From Lachnospiraceae bacterium (GTDB lineage: Bacteria > Bacillota > Clostridia > Lachnospirales > Lachnospiraceae): a stretch of 61,326 bases of DNA. Positions within the stretch are counted from its first letter, which is position 1, and the number at the start of each line of letters is the position of its first letter. Positions 32,919 to 42,139 of the stretch are shown piece by piece. The notes below the pieces were generated by a model that did not search any database, had not been told where the DNA came from, and was given only the letters and a program-made list of their open reading frames with translations. The stretch spans positions 1 through 61,326 of the forward strand of contig JAFYEL010000058.1 in NCBI GenBank assembly GCA_017544285.1. Reading direction: 5' to 3'. The position numbers and the translations under genes were made by a program.

Positions 32919-34101
32919 TAAAAGAGGACGATTCGGAGAACACGGGGGACAGTATATCCCCGAAACGCTGATGAATGCGGTCATAGAGCTTGAAGAGGCT
33001 TACAACAGATTCAAGGATGACCCGGAGTTCCGGGCGGAACTCACGCAGCTTCTGGACGAGTATGCAGGCCGGCCCTCAAGGCTCTATTATGCGAAGAAGC
33101 TTACGGAGGATCTGGGAGGCGCAAAGATCTATCTGAAAAGAGAGGATCTGAATCACACCGGATCCCACAAGATAAACAACGTGCTTGGGCAGGCTCTCCT
33201 TGCAAAGAAGATGGGCAAGACCAGACTGATTGCCGAGACCGGAGCGGGCCAGCACGGAGTTGCCACCGCTACAGCAGCGGCGCTTCTGGGCATGGAGTGC
33301 GTGGTATTCATGGGCGAAGAGGACACAAAGAGACAGGCCCTGAACGTTTATCGTATGAGGCTTCTGGGATCCGAAGTGATACCCGTAAAGAGTGGCACAG
33401 CCACTTTGAAGGATGCGGTTTCCGAGGCTATGAGAGAGTGGACCTCAAGGATATCCGACACCCATTACTGCCTGGGTTCCGTTATGGGACCCCATCCCTT
33501 TCCTACTATTGTAAGGGATTTCCAGGCAGTGATATCCGGCGAGATAAAGAGCCAGATAATGGAAAAGGAGGGAAGGCTTCCTGACGCGGTCATAGCCTGC
33601 GTGGGAGGCGGCTCCAACGCCATGGGAAGCTTTTACCACTTCATCGAAGATAAGGACGTGCAGCTCATAGGCTGCGAGGCAGCGGGCAGAGGCATCGATA
33701 CCTTTGAGACCGCAGCCACCGTGAACACCGGCAGGATGGGGATCTTCCACGGAATGAAGTCCTATTTCTGTCAGGATAAATACGGACAGATAGCGCCGGT
33801 ATACTCCATTTCCGCAGGACTTGATTACCCCGGAATAGGACCCGAGCACGCATATCTCCACGATATAGGCAGGGCGCAATATGTGCCCGTAACGGATGAC
33901 GAAGCGGTGGAAGCCTTTGAATACCTTTCAAGGGTTGAGGGAATAATACCCGCCATCGAGTCGGCCCATGCGGTTGCTTACGCAAGAAAGATCGCACCGC
34001 AGATGTCTAAGGATAAGATAATAGTAGTGACCATCTCGGGCAGAGGCGACAAGGACTGTGCCGCCATTGCCAGGTACAGAGGGGAGGATATAAATGAGTA
34101 G
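32911..34101 (+). CDS. trpB: Tryptophan synthase beta chain
   Basis: TrpB joins indole and serine using pyridoxal phosphate, in an alpha2-beta2 complex with TrpA. The 396-residue protein has [17 protein letters not shown] at the N-terminus, the PLP lysine in [28 protein letters not shown], the phosphate-binding GGGSNAMG, and GEDINE near the end. It is the standard TrpB1 type. The open frame extends upstream to a TTG at 32893, but the ATG at 32911 was chosen because it has a well-spaced AAAGGAG. It overlaps both neighbours, which supports a coupled trpFBA unit. Confidence 0.97.
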   Translation: MADKRGRFGEHGGQYIPETLMNAVIELEEAYNRFKDDPEFRAELTQLLDEYAGRPSRLYYAKKLTEDLGGAKIYLKREDLNHTGSHKINNVLGQALLAKKMGKTRLIAETGAGQHGVATATAAALLGMECVVFMGEEDTKRQALNVYRMRLLGSEVIPVKSGTATLKDAVSEAMREWTSRISDTHYCLGSVMGPHPFPTIVRDFQAVISGEIKSQIMEKEGRLPDAVIACVGGGSNAMGSFYHFIEDKDVQLIGCEAAGRGIDTFETAATVNTGRMGIFHGMKSYFCQDKYGQIAPVYSISAGLDYPGIGPEHAYLHDIGRAQYVPVTDDEAVEAFEYLSRVEGIIPAIESAHAVAYARKIAPQMSKDKIIVVTISGRGDKDCAAIARYRGEDINE

Positions 34102-34870
34102 GACAGGAGAGGCATTTAAGAACAGAAAGGCATTCATTCCTTTTGTAACCTGCGGCGATCCCGATCTTGAGACCACTATGAAGGTGGTGAAAGCGGCTGT
34201 GGAAGCCGGAGCGGATCTCATAGAGCTGGGCATACCCTTTTCCGATCCCACAGCGGAGGGACCGGTGATACAGGCGGCAAGCCTCAGGGCATTGCAGGGT
34301 GGCGTTACCACGGATGCTATTTTTGACATGGTGGTAAAGCTCAGGGAGAGCGTCAGCATACCCATGGTGTTTATGACCTATGCAAATGTGGTCTATTCCT
34401 ACGGTGCCGAAAGGTTCATGTCAAGGTGCAACAAAGCGGGGATAGACGGTATCATCCTTCCGGATCTTCCTTACGAAGAAAAAGGAGAGTTTCAGGATGT
34501 GTGCAGGGCACATGACGTGGACCTGATCTCACTTATCGCACCTACTTCCCAGGACCGTATAGCCATGATTGCAAAGGAAGCGGAAGGTTTCATCCACATA
34601 GTTTCCAGTTTGGGAGTTACGGGAGTAAGGAGTCGGATCACCACGGACCTTAATTCCATGGTTGAGGAGATCAGGAAGAATTCCGATCTGCCCTGCGCCG
34701 TGGGATTTGGTATATCTACCCCGGAACAGGCAAAAGAAATGGCGGCACTTTCCGACGGAGCTATTGTGGGATCGGCTATCGTGAAGATCATCGGAGAGTA
34801 CGGGAAAGAAGCGGCGCCCCATGTGGGAGAGTATGTGAGCTCCATGAGGAAAGCGCTGGATGAACTCTGA
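34094..34870 (+). CDS. trpA: Tryptophan synthase alpha chain
   Basis: TrpA splits indole-3-glycerol phosphate and passes indole through a tunnel to TrpB. The 258-residue barrel has [12 protein letters not shown], the catalytic Glu in [20 protein letters not shown], the catalytic Asp in [22 protein letters not shown] and the phosphate loop [11 protein letters not shown]. It is the last gene of the T-box operon and faces the minus-strand genes that follow. Confidence 0.97.
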   Translation: MSRTGEAFKNRKAFIPFVTCGDPDLETTMKVVKAAVEAGADLIELGIPFSDPTAEGPVIQAASLRALQGGVTTDAIFDMVVKLRESVSIPMVFMTYANVVYSYGAERFMSRCNKAGIDGIILPDLPYEEKGEFQDVCRAHDVDLISLIAPTSQDRIAMIAKEAEGFIHIVSSLGVTGVRSRITTDLNSMVEEIRKNSDLPCAVGFGISTPEQAKEMAALSDGAIVGSAIVKIIGEYGKEAAPHVGEYVSSMRKALDEL

Positions 34871-34878
34871 TCATAGAA

Positions 34879-34893
34879 AGTAACACCGTTACT
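34879..34893. terminator. Weak inverted repeat between convergent genes
   Basis: AGTAAC (34879-34884), loop ACC and GTTACT (34888-34893) form a short 6-bp stem between trpA and the minus-strand SGNH gene. It overlaps the latter's stop codon. A rightward CTTT follows and a leftward TTTC lies on the other side. It could serve as a weak two-way terminator. Confidence 0.3.
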
Positions 34894-35968
34894 CTTTCAT
34901 CCAGCTTTCGTTTTCCTTTTCAAATTCGGACATCATTTCTTTCAGTTTTGCAGCAGAGGCAGGTGCTTTCTTTTCATCGGTCAGATAATTGTCGCCGGCA
35001 AAGCACTCTGCCATAAGCTCGCTGATATGCCGCCCGTAATGTGAACTGTCACGGTAATTGTCAAGATCCGTAATGAAATCGGCACTCTGGAAATCATAGA
35101 CCCTGACATTGTCATATTGTGAAAGCACATCCAGGATATGTTGCTTTACGCTCAGATAAACGTCGGCGTATCCGGCCTCTTTGGCATAACACCAGAATAA
35201 AACGGAATACGGCGGAAAATACATTACGTATTCGTTCCCGTCATCGATAATGCCGGTGAGTTTTTTGTCGACATTTTCACACATGCGCTCATACATGCCT
35301 TCCGTATTCTGGTATGCAATGGCATCGATCTTATTTTTATATTTTTTAATAACTCTGTCCCGGCCCAATTCATACCGTGTATACCAATCTCCCACATTGT
35401 CTATGGATTCTATGTTGTGCCGGGTGTCCATATCTATATCAAGCTTTTCAGCCAGCGCGTACCCCACACTTACCGGCATGGCCCTCATCCATGTTTCGTA
35501 TCCCAGAAGATATCTGTAGTCGTTGAGTGCGTTATCATCATAGAGATATAGCGGCGTATCCGACATATCGTCATCCTCTGAATTAAATCCTGAAAGGCCG
35601 ATCTCAACAAAATATCTGCCTTTTTTAAGCATCCGCTTCTTCCTTGACCTTTCGAGGGTTTCATAAAACAGATCTCTTTGTTCCAGAGTTAATCCACCTG
35701 TACAAATTTTTACCGGATTTATGCCAAGGCAGCGTCTGAAGGTTTCGGGGTTAAAGTTCTGGGACATGGACGAACCTATGATTGCGCTGTCATAGTCCGC
35801 ATTTTTAATAATACCAGCATCGATATAAGCCGAAGCTACATACATGATCCGGTTGTCTCGGATCCGGTAATAGCCATAAGGATCCCATAGATACACTAAG
35901 ATACCCATGATGATCAGTGTGACAATGACCGCGCTGATTACTTTTTGAATAAATTTTTTCTCAGTCAT
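34889..35968 (-). CDS. SGNH-type accessory protein for MBOAT acylation (AlgJ/DltD-like)
   Basis: This 359-residue protein has one N-terminal membrane segment (about residues 8-27) and an external domain. AIIGSSMSQNF (Ser near 68) and DNYRDSSHYG (Asp and His near 312-316) fit the Ser and Asp-x2-His of SGNH hydrolase-like acyltransferase partners such as DltD, AlgJ and AlgX. It is transcribed right behind the MBOAT gene with a 3-base gap. The two probably transfer acyl groups onto an extracellular glycan or a similar target. Base composition is lower in GC than the flanking trp genes. It could also be only structurally related, since sequence similarity outside the motifs is weak. Confidence 0.7.
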   Translation of the reverse strand: MTEKKFIQKVISAVIVTLIIMGILVYLWDPYGYYRIRDNRIMYVASAYIDAGIIKNADYDSAIIGSSMSQNFNPETFRRCLGINPVKICTGGLTLEQRDLFYETLERSRKKRMLKKGRYFVEIGLSGFNSEDDDMSDTPLYLYDDNALNDYRYLLGYETWMRAMPVSVGYALAEKLDIDMDTRHNIESIDNVGDWYTRYELGRDRVIKKYKNKIDAIAYQNTEGMYERMCENVDKKLTGIIDDGNEYVMYFPPYSVLFWCYAKEAGYADVYLSVKQHILDVLSQYDNVRVYDFQSADFITDLDNYRDSSHYGRHISELMAECFAGDNYLTDEKKAPASAAKLKEMMSEFEKENESWMKE

Positions 35969-35971
35969 TTT

Positions 35972-37315
35972 TCAAAAATTTGTATATACAAATATAGCAA
36001 GTCTGGAAAGATGTATCACCGATAATGTAAGCAGGCAAACCGTGGTGTACATATTTTTCTTTGTGGGTCTGAAAACCGCCGTCAGATCATTTGAGTTCTT
36101 AAACGCGAAAACAATAAGCGATGAGATCGCCGTTATAGCAACAAGATATGTTGCCCAGGCAATGTCGGGGAATGAGATGATCCCATCGTTGGCAAGTTTA
36201 CCCAAAGAGGAAAAAGAGCCAATACGGGATATATTGAACGCAGCTGTTAAAACCTCCGCTGTTTTTGACAGGCTGCCAGCCCGAAACGGCACCCACAAAA
36301 GACTTACCATTATAAATGTTAAAAAAACACGAATAATACGAGGAATCCTGCGCAGATAATCTCCTGCCAGTTTTTCGGCGCATAAAAGCAATCCGTGCCC
36401 CAATCCCCAAAGTACAAAACATATTCCCGCTCCGTGCCAGATGCCGCTTACCAGAAACACAAGCATTATGTTTATCATGGTTCTGACCGTGCCCTTCCTG
36501 CTTCCGCCCAGCGGAATATATACAAGCCGCGTAAGAGTCTTAGACAGGGATATATGCCATCTGTCCCAGAAATCTCCGATACCTTCGGCCAGATAGGGCG
36601 AATTAAAGTTTATCGGAAGATCATATCCCAAAAAGGACGCGACCGCAACCGCCATATCCGAATATCCGCTAAAGTCAAAATACAACATAAATGCATAACA
36701 GATTATCGTAGCCCAGGATTGCAGGAGATTTATATTTGCCACACTATATCCCGCATCCACGAATTGCACAAGAGTATCTGCTATGACAGTCTTTTTGAAA
36801 AGGCCGATCGAAAAAAGAAATAGTCCTTTGGCTGCCCTGTCCCATCCTGTTCCCTTAGACTCTCTGAGCTTAAAAGAACCGGCCTGTTTGCTGTAATCCA
36901 TAAGCGGGCCGGCTGAAAGTCTTGGAAAAAAAGACGAATACACCGCGTAATCAGTCCAACCCGTAAGCGGCTTTTCTCCGCGGTACAAAGCATAAAGATA
37001 ATCTATCTGGATTATGGAGTAAAAACTGATCCCCAGGGGAAAGAAGCTGCCGAAATACTTAAACCAGCCCAGCAGCAGCAGATTTGCCGTTACCGCACAT
37101 ATAAGAACATTTTTCTTTCCACGGATAAAAAGCGAAAAACGATAATTAATAAAAACGGATGCCGCAAGTACCGCAAGACCGGGTAACCCCGAACAGGCTG
37201 TAAAAACGGCCGATGAAAATAGCAGAACGGCTTTTCGGTATCTCTTCGCCCTGTAGTAGACAAAAAGAACTATCGGCAAGAATATGAAAATGAAGGAATA
37301 GGAAGATAATTGCAT
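35972..37315 (-). CDS. Membrane-bound O-acyltransferase (MBOAT, AlgI/DltB-like)
   Basis: This 447-residue polytopic membrane protein has about ten TM helices. The family blocks are FFPRLSAGPLMDY, YFDFSGYSDMAVAVASFLGYDLPINFNSPYLA, DFWDRWHISLS and SGIWHGAGICFVLWGLGHG, which carries the essential His. MBOAT proteins move acyl groups from an intracellular donor across the membrane to polysaccharide or teichoic acid, together with an SGNH partner. That partner is the next gene. The start has CCGGAGGG at good distance, and the promoter is at 37394-37422. Confidence 0.9.
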   Translation of the reverse strand: MQLSSYSFIFIFLPIVLFVYYRAKRYRKAVLLFSSAVFTACSGLPGLAVLAASVFINYRFSLFIRGKKNVLICAVTANLLLLGWFKYFGSFFPLGISFYSIIQIDYLYALYRGEKPLTGWTDYAVYSSFFPRLSAGPLMDYSKQAGSFKLRESKGTGWDRAAKGLFLFSIGLFKKTVIADTLVQFVDAGYSVANINLLQSWATIICYAFMLYFDFSGYSDMAVAVASFLGYDLPINFNSPYLAEGIGDFWDRWHISLSKTLTRLVYIPLGGSRKGTVRTMINIMLVFLVSGIWHGAGICFVLWGLGHGLLLCAEKLAGDYLRRIPRIIRVFLTFIMVSLLWVPFRAGSLSKTAEVLTAAFNISRIGSFSSLGKLANDGIISFPDIAWATYLVAITAISSLIVFAFKNSNDLTAVFRPTKKNMYTTVCLLTLSVIHLSRLAIFVYTNF

Positions 37316-37393
37316 TTATCGGCCCTCCGGCAAATGAAAACCGAAGTATTTCTGTCTCTCTGAACAGTTACGTTCTTTACACGCACGCATAAC

Positions 37394-37422
37394 ATTATGT
37401 CATTTGGAATCGCCTCTGTCAA
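37394..37422 (-). promoter_or_regulatory. Promoter of the MBOAT/SGNH pair
   Basis: On the minus strand, a perfect TTGACA (37417-37422) and CATAAT (37394-37399) are separated by 17 bases. Predicted +1 is near 37387, giving a leader of about 70 bases. This is one of the strongest promoter matches in the window. Confidence 0.7.
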
Positions 37423-37475
37423 TTTTTCGTCGGCAGATGCCTCAAAAAAATAATATACATTCTTCTTCAAATCCT

Positions 37476-37484
37476 TGGTATAAT
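37476..37484 (+). promoter_or_regulatory. Extended -10 element upstream of the gene remnant
   Basis: TGG followed by TATAAT (37479-37484) gives an extended -10 element pointing right, without a good -35. It may drive the lipoprotein gene at 37678. The rest of 37316-37550 holds only the divergent promoter and no gene. Confidence 0.35.
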
Positions 37485-37550
37485 ATATCTGATTGGCTTG
37501 TAAACCTTCGAAAAGGAACAGGTGGAAGAAGGAGCAGCAAGAGCAACCGC

Positions 37551-37661
37551 GCATTTGTAGACGAGGACAATGTGCTGGTGGCAAGGAATACGGGAAAGAC
37601 AAAGCTCACAGCAAAGATAAACGGAAAAACATTGACCATAGACGTCAATGTCACCGAATAA
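37551..37661 (+). pseudogene. 3' remnant of an Ig-like (Big2-type) surface protein gene
   Basis: The last 36 codons before a TAA read as the end of a bacterial Ig-like domain (VDEDNVLVARNTGKTKLTAK, then NGKTLTIDVNVTE). This resembles the ends of the proteins at 519-1451 and 26680. No signal peptide or further Ig-like sequence lies upstream in this frame. The open part before it (from 37404) is unrelated low-quality sequence overlapping the MBOAT promoter region. The simplest reading is that the 5' part of the gene was lost when the MBOAT/SGNH pair arrived. A short functional peptide is less likely. Confidence 0.5.
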
Positions 37662-37677
37662 AAAAGTGGAGGCAGAA

Positions 37678-38868
37678 ATGAGAATAAGACCGATAATAGC
37701 AGCAGGAGCAATAATATGTTTAACACTGACGGGATGCACGGGTGCAAAGCCCGCAGGAAACACCCCGCAGACGGGCGAAGCGGTACAGGATCAGGGTACA
37801 AAGCCCGAAGAGACCCCGGCTCAGAGTGAAAAAGCCGAACCGGAAAAGGAAGAGGCGAAGCCGGAGAAAGCGGAGGAGACCGCACCCGCAGCTAAGTCTG
37901 CGACCACAGAGTCCTGTGACCTCTTTTCCATCACCTTGCCCGAGGATATGGCGGGAGTTTATGTGGTGGAGACGGACAGCAACCGGATCTCAGTATTTGA
38001 AAAAGAGGCAAAGGACGCCGGCTTCGGAGGTTTTGCCTTCGGAGTGGCTGCCTATAAGGAACCCTCCGAGTACTACGGAGGCATGGACAGAAAGGTGGGA
38101 GAGTTCACAGCATCAGACGGTACACTCTACGATATCGTTATAGATTATCCCTCCGATGTTCAGTTCGATTATGAAAAGTACGCAGAGGAAGTGCCCGTAA
38201 ACTACGACAGGCTTTACCAGGGCGCCGAGGATGCTGTCAAGACCCTTGCCGGCGCGGACGGCAAAGGCTCCTTTGTATGGGGAGGCGGAACAAAAGGCGA
38301 GGATCTATATCAGGATGTGCTTGAGAAATTCCGCACCGCCATCAAGGAAGGCTGGGACGCAAACCGCCTCGAAGCGGAGGATATGAGTTCCATGTACTAT
38401 GTCATTTCATCTTCAGGTGAAGGAAATGGGGCAGATAAGATCGGCTATGCTTACTATGACACCAACAACGACGGCATAGACGAACTGCTTGTCGGTGAGA
38501 TTGCAGAGGATGACTGGAAGGGCACCGTCTACGATATCTACACAATGGCGGACAGGAAACCCATGCATGTGGTGAGCGGCTGGGACAGGAACAGGTACTA
38601 CGCCCTTGAGGACGGTTTTATAGTGAATGAATACTCCGGCGGCGCCGACGAGAGCGGCTGGAATGTTTTCGACATCGAGCCCAACACCGGAAGGATCATG
38701 GATCAGGTGGACTTTAAGATCGACGGATACGAGAATAAGGATAAGCCCTGGTTCATCTCTTACGACGAGGGCGAGACCTGGGAGAACGTTACGGAAGAAG
38801 AATTCGAGGAGCGCATGGAGACCTTCAAAAATTATAAACGCTTCGACTTTACGCCTCTGTCGAAATAG
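37678..38868 (+). CDS. Putative lipoprotein of unknown function
   Basis: This 396-residue exported protein has a signal peptide with lipobox LTGC (Cys near 20) and a Glu/Lys/Pro/Ala-rich spacer (about residues 30-75). It then has a region that begins CDLFSITLPEDMAGVY, common at the start of small extracellular beta domains, and a second region with YYDTNNDGIDELLVGEI. That segment looks like a calcium-binding or FG-GAP-like loop (D-x-N-x-D-G-x-D-E-L). No catalytic motif was recognised. The start at 37678 was chosen for its GGAGG and the signal peptide. It follows the gene remnant by 16 bases. Confidence 0.7.
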   Translation: MRIRPIIAAGAIICLTLTGCTGAKPAGNTPQTGEAVQDQGTKPEETPAQSEKAEPEKEEAKPEKAEETAPAAKSATTESCDLFSITLPEDMAGVYVVETDSNRISVFEKEAKDAGFGGFAFGVAAYKEPSEYYGGMDRKVGEFTASDGTLYDIVIDYPSDVQFDYEKYAEEVPVNYDRLYQGAEDAVKTLAGADGKGSFVWGGGTKGEDLYQDVLEKFRTAIKEGWDANRLEAEDMSSMYYVISSSGEGNGADKIGYAYYDTNNDGIDELLVGEIAEDDWKGTVYDIYTMADRKPMHVVSGWDRNRYYALEDGFIVNEYSGGADESGWNVFDIEPNTGRIMDQVDFKIDGYENKDKPWFISYDEGETWENVTEEEFEERMETFKNYKRFDFTPLSK

Positions 38869-38877
38869 ACGTTAGTA

Positions 38878-38886
38878 TGGTATAAT
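38878..38886 (+). promoter_or_regulatory. Extended -10 promoter very close to the GGDEF gene start
   Basis: TGG directly before a perfect TATAAT (38881-38886) forms an extended -10 element with no good -35. The start codon is only 8 bases further on, so +1 would lie about 2 bases before the ATG. No ribosome binding site is seen, and a leaderless message is likely. Confidence 0.5.
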
Positions 38887-38894
38887 ACATAGAT

Positions 38895-39995
38895 ATGTAC
38901 AACGAATTTTTGCAGGAAGTCATACAGCTTAATTTCCTGCCTTTATGCATTATATTGTTTCTGATAGTGTTTCTGTGCTTTAACGATTCTTTTGAGCACA
39001 GACTTACTGTGCTGTTCATTCCGCCCCTTGTGATGATCCTCATGCTGGTGATCGTGGATAACCTCGATTACTACCTGCTGAACATCAGATACCCGGGGCT
39101 TCTTCACGTGGCGACAGCGGTCGTAGGTTATAACCTGCGCATTTTTATAATGCTGTCCCTTATCTTTGTGGCGCTGAGAAACTCCAAGACCCTTATATAC
39201 AAACGGATCCTGCTGGTACTGGCCGTGGTTAACATGGGCTTTACCATCCTGGCCTTTTTCACAAAGCTGGTATTCTGGTACGGCGAAAACGGTGAGATCA
39301 ACAGAGGACCTCTGGCCTATACCACCCATATCACATTTTTGGTATATGCACTGTTCCTGGTATTCTACTCCGTCTGGATAATGATGTACGGCCGTAAGAA
39401 CGAGGGCATCATCATTATCATGACCGTGGTGCTGACCTTTGCCGGAACCCTTGTGGAGAACATTTACCAGCTCAGGGGCATACTGGTGGGCGTCATAGCC
39501 ATGAACATAATCTTTTATTACCTCTACATACACATTGAACACTACAAGGTGGATGTGCTCACCGGAGCGCTGAACAGGGGCAGCTTTCTGGCAGATACCG
39601 GAAATCTGACTCCCGAAGATAATATCTACGTGATCTCGGTGGACCTTAACGATCTGAAAAAGGTCAATGACACCATGGGGCATCTCACCGGCGATGAAGC
39701 CATAAAGTCCGTGGCGATCGGCATCAGGAAGGCCCTGGACAGTTATCTGGGCCGCTGCAAGATATACAGGGTCGGCGGCGATGAATTCGTGGTGATCTGC
39801 AGGGGCATCACGAAAAGCGATATCGAAAAGATAATGTCCTCCTTTGAGAACCGCTCGGAGAGTGCCAAGTATTCATTCTCTGCCGGCTGGGCTCACTGGG
39901 GGAACGGAGAGACCTTTGACACCGTTTACGAGCGCGCCGATAAGGCTATGTATGAGAAAAAACAGTCATTCCATTTAAAACATGAGCAGCGGTAA
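38895..39995 (+). CDS. Membrane-bound diguanylate cyclase (GGDEF protein)
   Basis: This 366-residue protein has about seven hydrophobic segments in residues 10-215 and a C-terminal GGDEF domain (about 220-360). The active-site motif is intact (RVGGDEFVV), preceded by DVLTGALNRGSF and DLNDLKKVNDTMGH with the substrate Asn and metal-binding Asp. It should make cyclic di-GMP from two GTP, with a sensor-like membrane domain of unknown ligand. No EAL domain, nor an RxxD inhibitory site just before GGDEF, was seen. It overlaps the next gene by 14 bases, which implies co-expression with a glycan-type membrane protein. Confidence 0.88.
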   Translation: MYNEFLQEVIQLNFLPLCIILFLIVFLCFNDSFEHRLTVLFIPPLVMILMLVIVDNLDYYLLNIRYPGLLHVATAVVGYNLRIFIMLSLIFVALRNSKTLIYKRILLVLAVVNMGFTILAFFTKLVFWYGENGEINRGPLAYTTHITFLVYALFLVFYSVWIMMYGRKNEGIIIIMTVVLTFAGTLVENIYQLRGILVGVIAMNIIFYYLYIHIEHYKVDVLTGALNRGSFLADTGNLTPEDNIYVISVDLNDLKKVNDTMGHLTGDEAIKSVAIGIRKALDSYLGRCKIYRVGGDEFVVICRGITKSDIEKIMSSFENRSESAKYSFSAGWAHWGNGETFDTVYERADKAMYEKKQSFHLKHEQR

Positions 39996-42102
39996 TCCTA
40001 AAAAACCTGTACTTTCCTATGTTCTCCTGCTGATCCTGGTGGGGATATCTTTAGTTGCCTCATATGCGGCAAAAAAGAACGACAGGATATATCTTTTTAA
40101 CCTTGCCGATTTTGATGAATCCGACGGACAGCTCAGAAGCCGCGCGGCGGTTCTTGAAAAGGGCATGTACACTCTCAGGGTTACATATACCGCCGATGCG
40201 GATGTGGCCTATCAGCTTTCTCTCGGCGATGACGACGAGACCAGCGGAAGTCTCGCGGCTTCGTCTTCTCCGGTATCGGCCGAGATTCCCTTTATCATAA
40301 AAAACGATACATTTTCATTCTTTGCCACCTTTTACGAGGCAGAGGAAGGAGGCATGGAGCTTTCCGAAGTGGAGATCGTGTCAAAGGATCCCATGAACAG
40401 GGACGCGCTCTTCCTGGGGATACACAGCGCCATTATGATCTTCATCTTTGTGTGGTATGTGAAGTGGCACAGGAAGGCCTACACAAGGCAGCAGGCGGCG
40501 GCACTGATCCTGATCTGCGCCTTTGCCGTGGCCAATTTCATGAATTTTGAACCCTACTTGCGTCTCGGCGCGGATGTGAGAGTGCACTTAAGGCGTGTTG
40601 AAGGCGTAAAAGATGCGTTGATGTCGGGGCAGCTCCCCGCCATCCTTTATCCCTATTCCTTTAACGGCTACGGTGAGATCGGAGCCCTGTACCCCAAGCT
40701 GTTCCTGTATCCCGCCGCCCTTATGCGCATATTCGGCATGTCCATGCTGAGCGCCTACAAGTGTCTGCTCTGTGATATTAATGCGGCGACTCTGGCGGTG
40801 GCGTTTTTCAGTGCCAGGAGGATGCGTTTTGATTCCCTCCTGTCTGCGGTGTTTGCCGCGGCCTATACGCTGTTCCCCTACAGACTTTATGTGATGGGAT
40901 ATTCCAGCTCTGCCCTGGGCAGGGGAATAGCCATGGTTTTTCTCCCCGCGGTTATAGCGGGACTCTTCCTTCTGCTGGGAGTGCGCTTCCGCAAGGACAA
41001 GGAATATGCCATGAGGGAAGGATCCTATCTCCTGGGAGTCGGCATGGCGGGCATACTCAATTCACATCTGCTGAATTTCCTGCTGGCCCTCGGCCTTGTG
41101 GGACTGACCTGCCTGGTGTTCTGTAAGAAATTTTTTAACCGAAGGGTGCTGATAGGCTTCGGACAGGCCACATTTCTGGCCCTGGTGCTTTCCGCCTCGT
41201 ATATTTTCCAGCTCCTGGGATATATCGATTCGGGGCTGAATCTTTCGTATCTGGAGTTTTCCCTTTTTGACAAGCTGTTTACACCCCAGACTTATTTCAC
41301 CTCAACCTGGAATATAATCGGCGCGGCCTTTATGATACTGGGGCTCACAGTGTTCATAAGGAGGGGAAGGGTGCCGAACCGCATAAAATTCCTGGCTGCC
41401 GTAGCCTTTGTCCTCACTCTTTTTGCCACTACCCTCGTGCCCTGGCAGTTTCTCATGACCATAGGTCCGGTGAAAAAGGTGATATCCACCCTGCAGAGCA
41501 TGAACAGGCTTTATTTCATCGTGGCGGTGCTGTGTCCCTTTATCATGGTGACGGGACTGGAGACCGCGGCAAAAGGGAAAAAGAGAAATATCGCCATGGC
41601 GGCGGTGCTGACCCTTACCGTTCTCTGCGCCATAGTGGAGTACAAGGCGTATTTTGACAAAGAGATCATAGTCGACAGGGTGGCTGCCTATACAGACAAC
41701 GAACAGATAGAGTATCTGCCGTCGGGCACTCAGCATTCCGATTACCGCTCCAACGCCGCCTACGTGTCCGATCCGGAGGCGCTTCATGTCTCCACCTATA
41801 CCAAGGAAGGATACGGTGCGGTGATAGAGTATACCTGTGACAGGGACGGGGTATATGCAGAGCTTCCCATGTTTTATTACAGAGATACCAAAGCGGTGGG
41901 TTCGCAGGATGAAAACGTAAAGATATGCATGGGAGACAAGCACAGAGTCAGGGTTTATTTTGACAAGACGGATGAGAGCCGGCAGATATGGGTGTACTTT
42001 TATATCAATCCTCTTTTCAGAGCGGGGATGATAATAACTCTTTTCGGTATTTTCGCGGCATTCAGGCAGGGGATTCATGTTGCCCGAAGAAGCGCTTTAT
42101 GA
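39982..42102 (+). CDS. Polytopic membrane protein of the PF10131 type (GT-C-like)
   Basis: This 706-residue protein has a first TM near residue 12-28, a beta-rich extracytoplasmic domain (about 30-140), some eleven further TM helices up to about residue 550, and a soluble C-terminal domain with a last TM near 680. The stretch [20 protein letters not shown] followed by [25 protein letters not shown] matches the family named after 6-pyruvoyl tetrahydropterin synthase-related membrane proteins, which resemble GT-C glycosyltransferases (Asp in the first loop, near GADVR). Function is not established. Its start overlaps the GGDEF gene, so cyclic di-GMP and surface glycan may be linked. Confidence 0.72.
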   Translation: MSSGNPKKPVLSYVLLLILVGISLVASYAAKKNDRIYLFNLADFDESDGQLRSRAAVLEKGMYTLRVTYTADADVAYQLSLGDDDETSGSLAASSSPVSAEIPFIIKNDTFSFFATFYEAEEGGMELSEVEIVSKDPMNRDALFLGIHSAIMIFIFVWYVKWHRKAYTRQQAAALILICAFAVANFMNFEPYLRLGADVRVHLRRVEGVKDALMSGQLPAILYPYSFNGYGEIGALYPKLFLYPAALMRIFGMSMLSAYKCLLCDINAATLAVAFFSARRMRFDSLLSAVFAAAYTLFPYRLYVMGYSSSALGRGIAMVFLPAVIAGLFLLLGVRFRKDKEYAMREGSYLLGVGMAGILNSHLLNFLLALGLVGLTCLVFCKKFFNRRVLIGFGQATFLALVLSASYIFQLLGYIDSGLNLSYLEFSLFDKLFTPQTYFTSTWNIIGAAFMILGLTVFIRRGRVPNRIKFLAAVAFVLTLFATTLVPWQFLMTIGPVKKVISTLQSMNRLYFIVAVLCPFIMVTGLETAAKGKKRNIAMAAVLTLTVLCAIVEYKAYFDKEIIVDRVAAYTDNEQIEYLPSGTQHSDYRSNAAYVSDPEALHVSTYTKEGYGAVIEYTCDRDGVYAELPMFYYRDTKAVGSQDENVKICMGDKHRVRVYFDKTDESRQIWVYFYINPLFRAGMIITLFGIFAAFRQGIHVARRSAL

Positions 42103-42108
42103 TATAAT
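42080..42108 (+). promoter_or_regulatory. Promoter of glycogen phosphorylase
   Basis: TTGCCC (42080-42085) and a perfect TATAAT (42103-42108) are spaced by 17 bases. The promoter lies within the last codons of the upstream gene. Predicted +1 near 42115 gives a leader of about 25 bases with AAAGGAG. Confidence 0.6.
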
Positions 42109-42139
42109 ACCATGGATTTTTGTGAAAAGGAGAAACGCC

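Noticed and set aside
34879-34893. Target-site duplication or IS end next to the MBOAT/SGNH pair
   Set aside because: The short inverted repeat AGTAAC/GTTACT is not found again at the other boundary near 37551 and no transposase is present.
37404-37661. Complete 85-residue small protein
   Set aside because: Its first 49 codons overlap the divergent promoter and lack a ribosome binding site. Only the last 36 codons look like protein, the end of an Ig-like domain.
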